This document shows positions 5,696 through 6,583 of a stretch of 6,583 bases of DNA, in pieces. Under the pieces are notes generated by a model that saw only the letters and a list, made by a program, of their open reading frames with translations, had not been told where the DNA came from and ran no database searches. Each line of letters starts with the position of its first letter. The stretch's first letter is position 1. The stretch is taken from positions 1 through 6,583 of the forward strand of contig CAMZET010000081.1 in assembly GCA_947305825.1 (NCBI GenBank), in the 5' to 3' direction. The stretch comes from an uncultured Verrucomicrobiota bacterium. Its GTDB lineage: Bacteria; Verrucomicrobiota; Kiritimatiellia; RFP12; UBA1067. Both the position numbers and the translations under genes were made by a program.

Positions 5696-6583
5696 TCAAA
5701 AGCCGGGCAGGTTCAGCTGCCCGGACACGCACACCTTGCGCCCCTTCGCGAGCTCCGGGTCAGAAGTGTCGTATACGACGAACTTTATCCCGTCGAAGCG
5801 CCTGGCGAGTTCCCGCCGTATGAACGCAGAGACGCTCTTCACGTTCCCCGCGTCGTCGTCCGAGAACCCTATCGACACGGAGCGGTCGAAACCGTGGGTG
5901 CGCTGAATCATGTGGAAAACGTGCTCGACGAAGTCGCGTATCGCGAATTCCTTGGCGAGTTCCGGGCGCGAGGCGGTCGTGGCCGTCGCTAATTTTTCGC
6001 GGTAGACGGGGTCTTGGGCCATGCGTTCCTTGAAAGAGACGTTGGTCACCGCGCTGTAGCGGCACATGGAAAGGTAGTAGTCTATTTCCTCGGCGTCGGT
6101 GCCGAACTTCTCCGCCTTGTCGAGCCAGCGGCGGTAGCCGCGCAGGTTGGCCATCATCTCTTCGCGCTCTGCTTCGGTCAAGGCGTAGCGTATAAACACG
6201 CGCACGGCCTTTTCTATTGTTTCCGGGGCGTGGCCGCGGGCGGTGACGATGGCGAAAAGGCGCCCTTCGCGGAGGGTTTTCTTCAGGGTAGTGTAGCTGG
6301 GGCCAGGACGTTCGCCGTGCTCGACGCGCTCGAGCGCGGCTATGGTATCCTCGATGAAGGTATTGCGGCCCGGCGCGTCCTGGAAGTCGCGGAACGCCTC
6401 GTTCCAGCCGCCCGGCGGCGGGCGCCAGTTCGCGGTGTCGGCGCGCACGAGCGCGAAAGTCGACGTGGAGACGGAAGTCTCGCGCCACTCGCCGTCGGCG
6501 CTGCGGCGCTCCAGGCGGATTTTCGTCGGCATGTGGAGGATGTTGTCGTCCCAGTCGAAGATGTAGTATTTGAAATCGCGGTC
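5696..6583 (-). CDS. HAD-superfamily-like hydrolase of unknown substrate (5' end outside window)
   Basis: The frame is open to the window edge. The 17 codons before the first ATG (6532) encode FKYYIFDWDDNILHMPT, which contains HAD motif I, so the true start lies outside and the ATG is internal. Of 295 visible residues, motif I is DWD (10-12; Asp10 would be the nucleophile and Asp12 the acid/base). Motif II is probably the Thr of LFAIVTARGH (109-118). Motif IV is probably the acidic stretch IGFSDDDAGNV (238-248). Between II and IV is a long, mostly helical insert (about 130-225) that could be a cap domain. The protein ends CVSGQLNLPGF. I recall FDWDDN-LxMPT proteins from bacteria and phages as uncharacterised HAD-like proteins, but cannot name a substrate. 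It appears to be co-transcribed with recO; that alone does not prove a repair role. Confidence 0.75.
   Translation of the reverse strand, partial: DRDFKYYIFDWDDNILHMPTKIRLERRSADGEWRETSVSTSTFALVRADTANWRPPPGGWNEAFRDFQDAPGRNTFIEDTIAALERVEHGERPGPSYTTLKKTLREGRLFAIVTARGHAPETIEKAVRVFIRYALTEAEREEMMANLRGYRRWLDKAEKFGTDAEEIDYYLSMCRYSAVTNVSFKERMAQDPVYREKLATATTASRPELAKEFAIRDFVEHVFHMIQRTHGFDRSVSIGFSDDDAGNVKSVSAFIRRELARRFDGIKFVVYDTSDPELAKGRKVCVSGQLNLPGF

Overview
This is a compact, GC-rich bacterial window with short intergenic gaps, typical of a chromosome. The best clue to the host is the 51-residue protein at 3532-3687. It resembles the 'small basic protein' family that I associate with the Planctomycetes-Verrucomicrobia-Chlamydiae (PVC) group. 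My best guess is a Verrucomicrobiota, Kiritimatiellota or Lentisphaerota-like organism, stated from recalled family resemblance and not from a search. I see no mobile element, CRISPR array, tRNA or rRNA.

Layout. (1) Positions 1-1251 (+) are the 3' part of a cobalamin-dependent methionine synthase gene (metH-like). It ends directly after the B12-binding domain, with no reactivation domain. (2) Positions 1240-3399 (-) are one uninterrupted 719-codon gene that fuses purine-pathway PurD to a complete Mrp/NBP35/ApbC-type iron-sulfur carrier. It converges on metH with a 12-bp tail-to-tail overlap. (3) Positions 3400-3531 are a regulatory gap. They hold a strong intrinsic terminator for the gene to the right, a 16-bp perfect palindrome, and an extended -10 so close to the purD-mrp ATG that the mRNA is probably leaderless. 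(4) Positions 3532-3687 (-) are the small basic protein gene, with its own near-consensus promoter (TTGAAA, 17 bp, TATAAT), Shine-Dalgarno site and terminator. The promoter overlaps the 3' end of the next gene. (5) Positions 3725-6583 (-) look like an operon transcribed right to left: a HAD-like protein (5' end outside the window), recO and a parvulin-type lipoprotein foldase, with gaps of 13 and 23 bp.

Two proteins are unusual. The PurD-Mrp fusion puts a purine enzyme and an Fe-S cluster carrier on one polypeptide. PurD receives an unstable product from PurF, which is itself a [4Fe-4S] enzyme in many bacteria, so a local Fe-S delivery role is a testable idea. The foldase appears to have a circularly permuted parvulin domain: its first strand, with the conserved 'HIL' histidine, comes after the last strand instead of before the domain. 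The rest is ordinary housekeeping.
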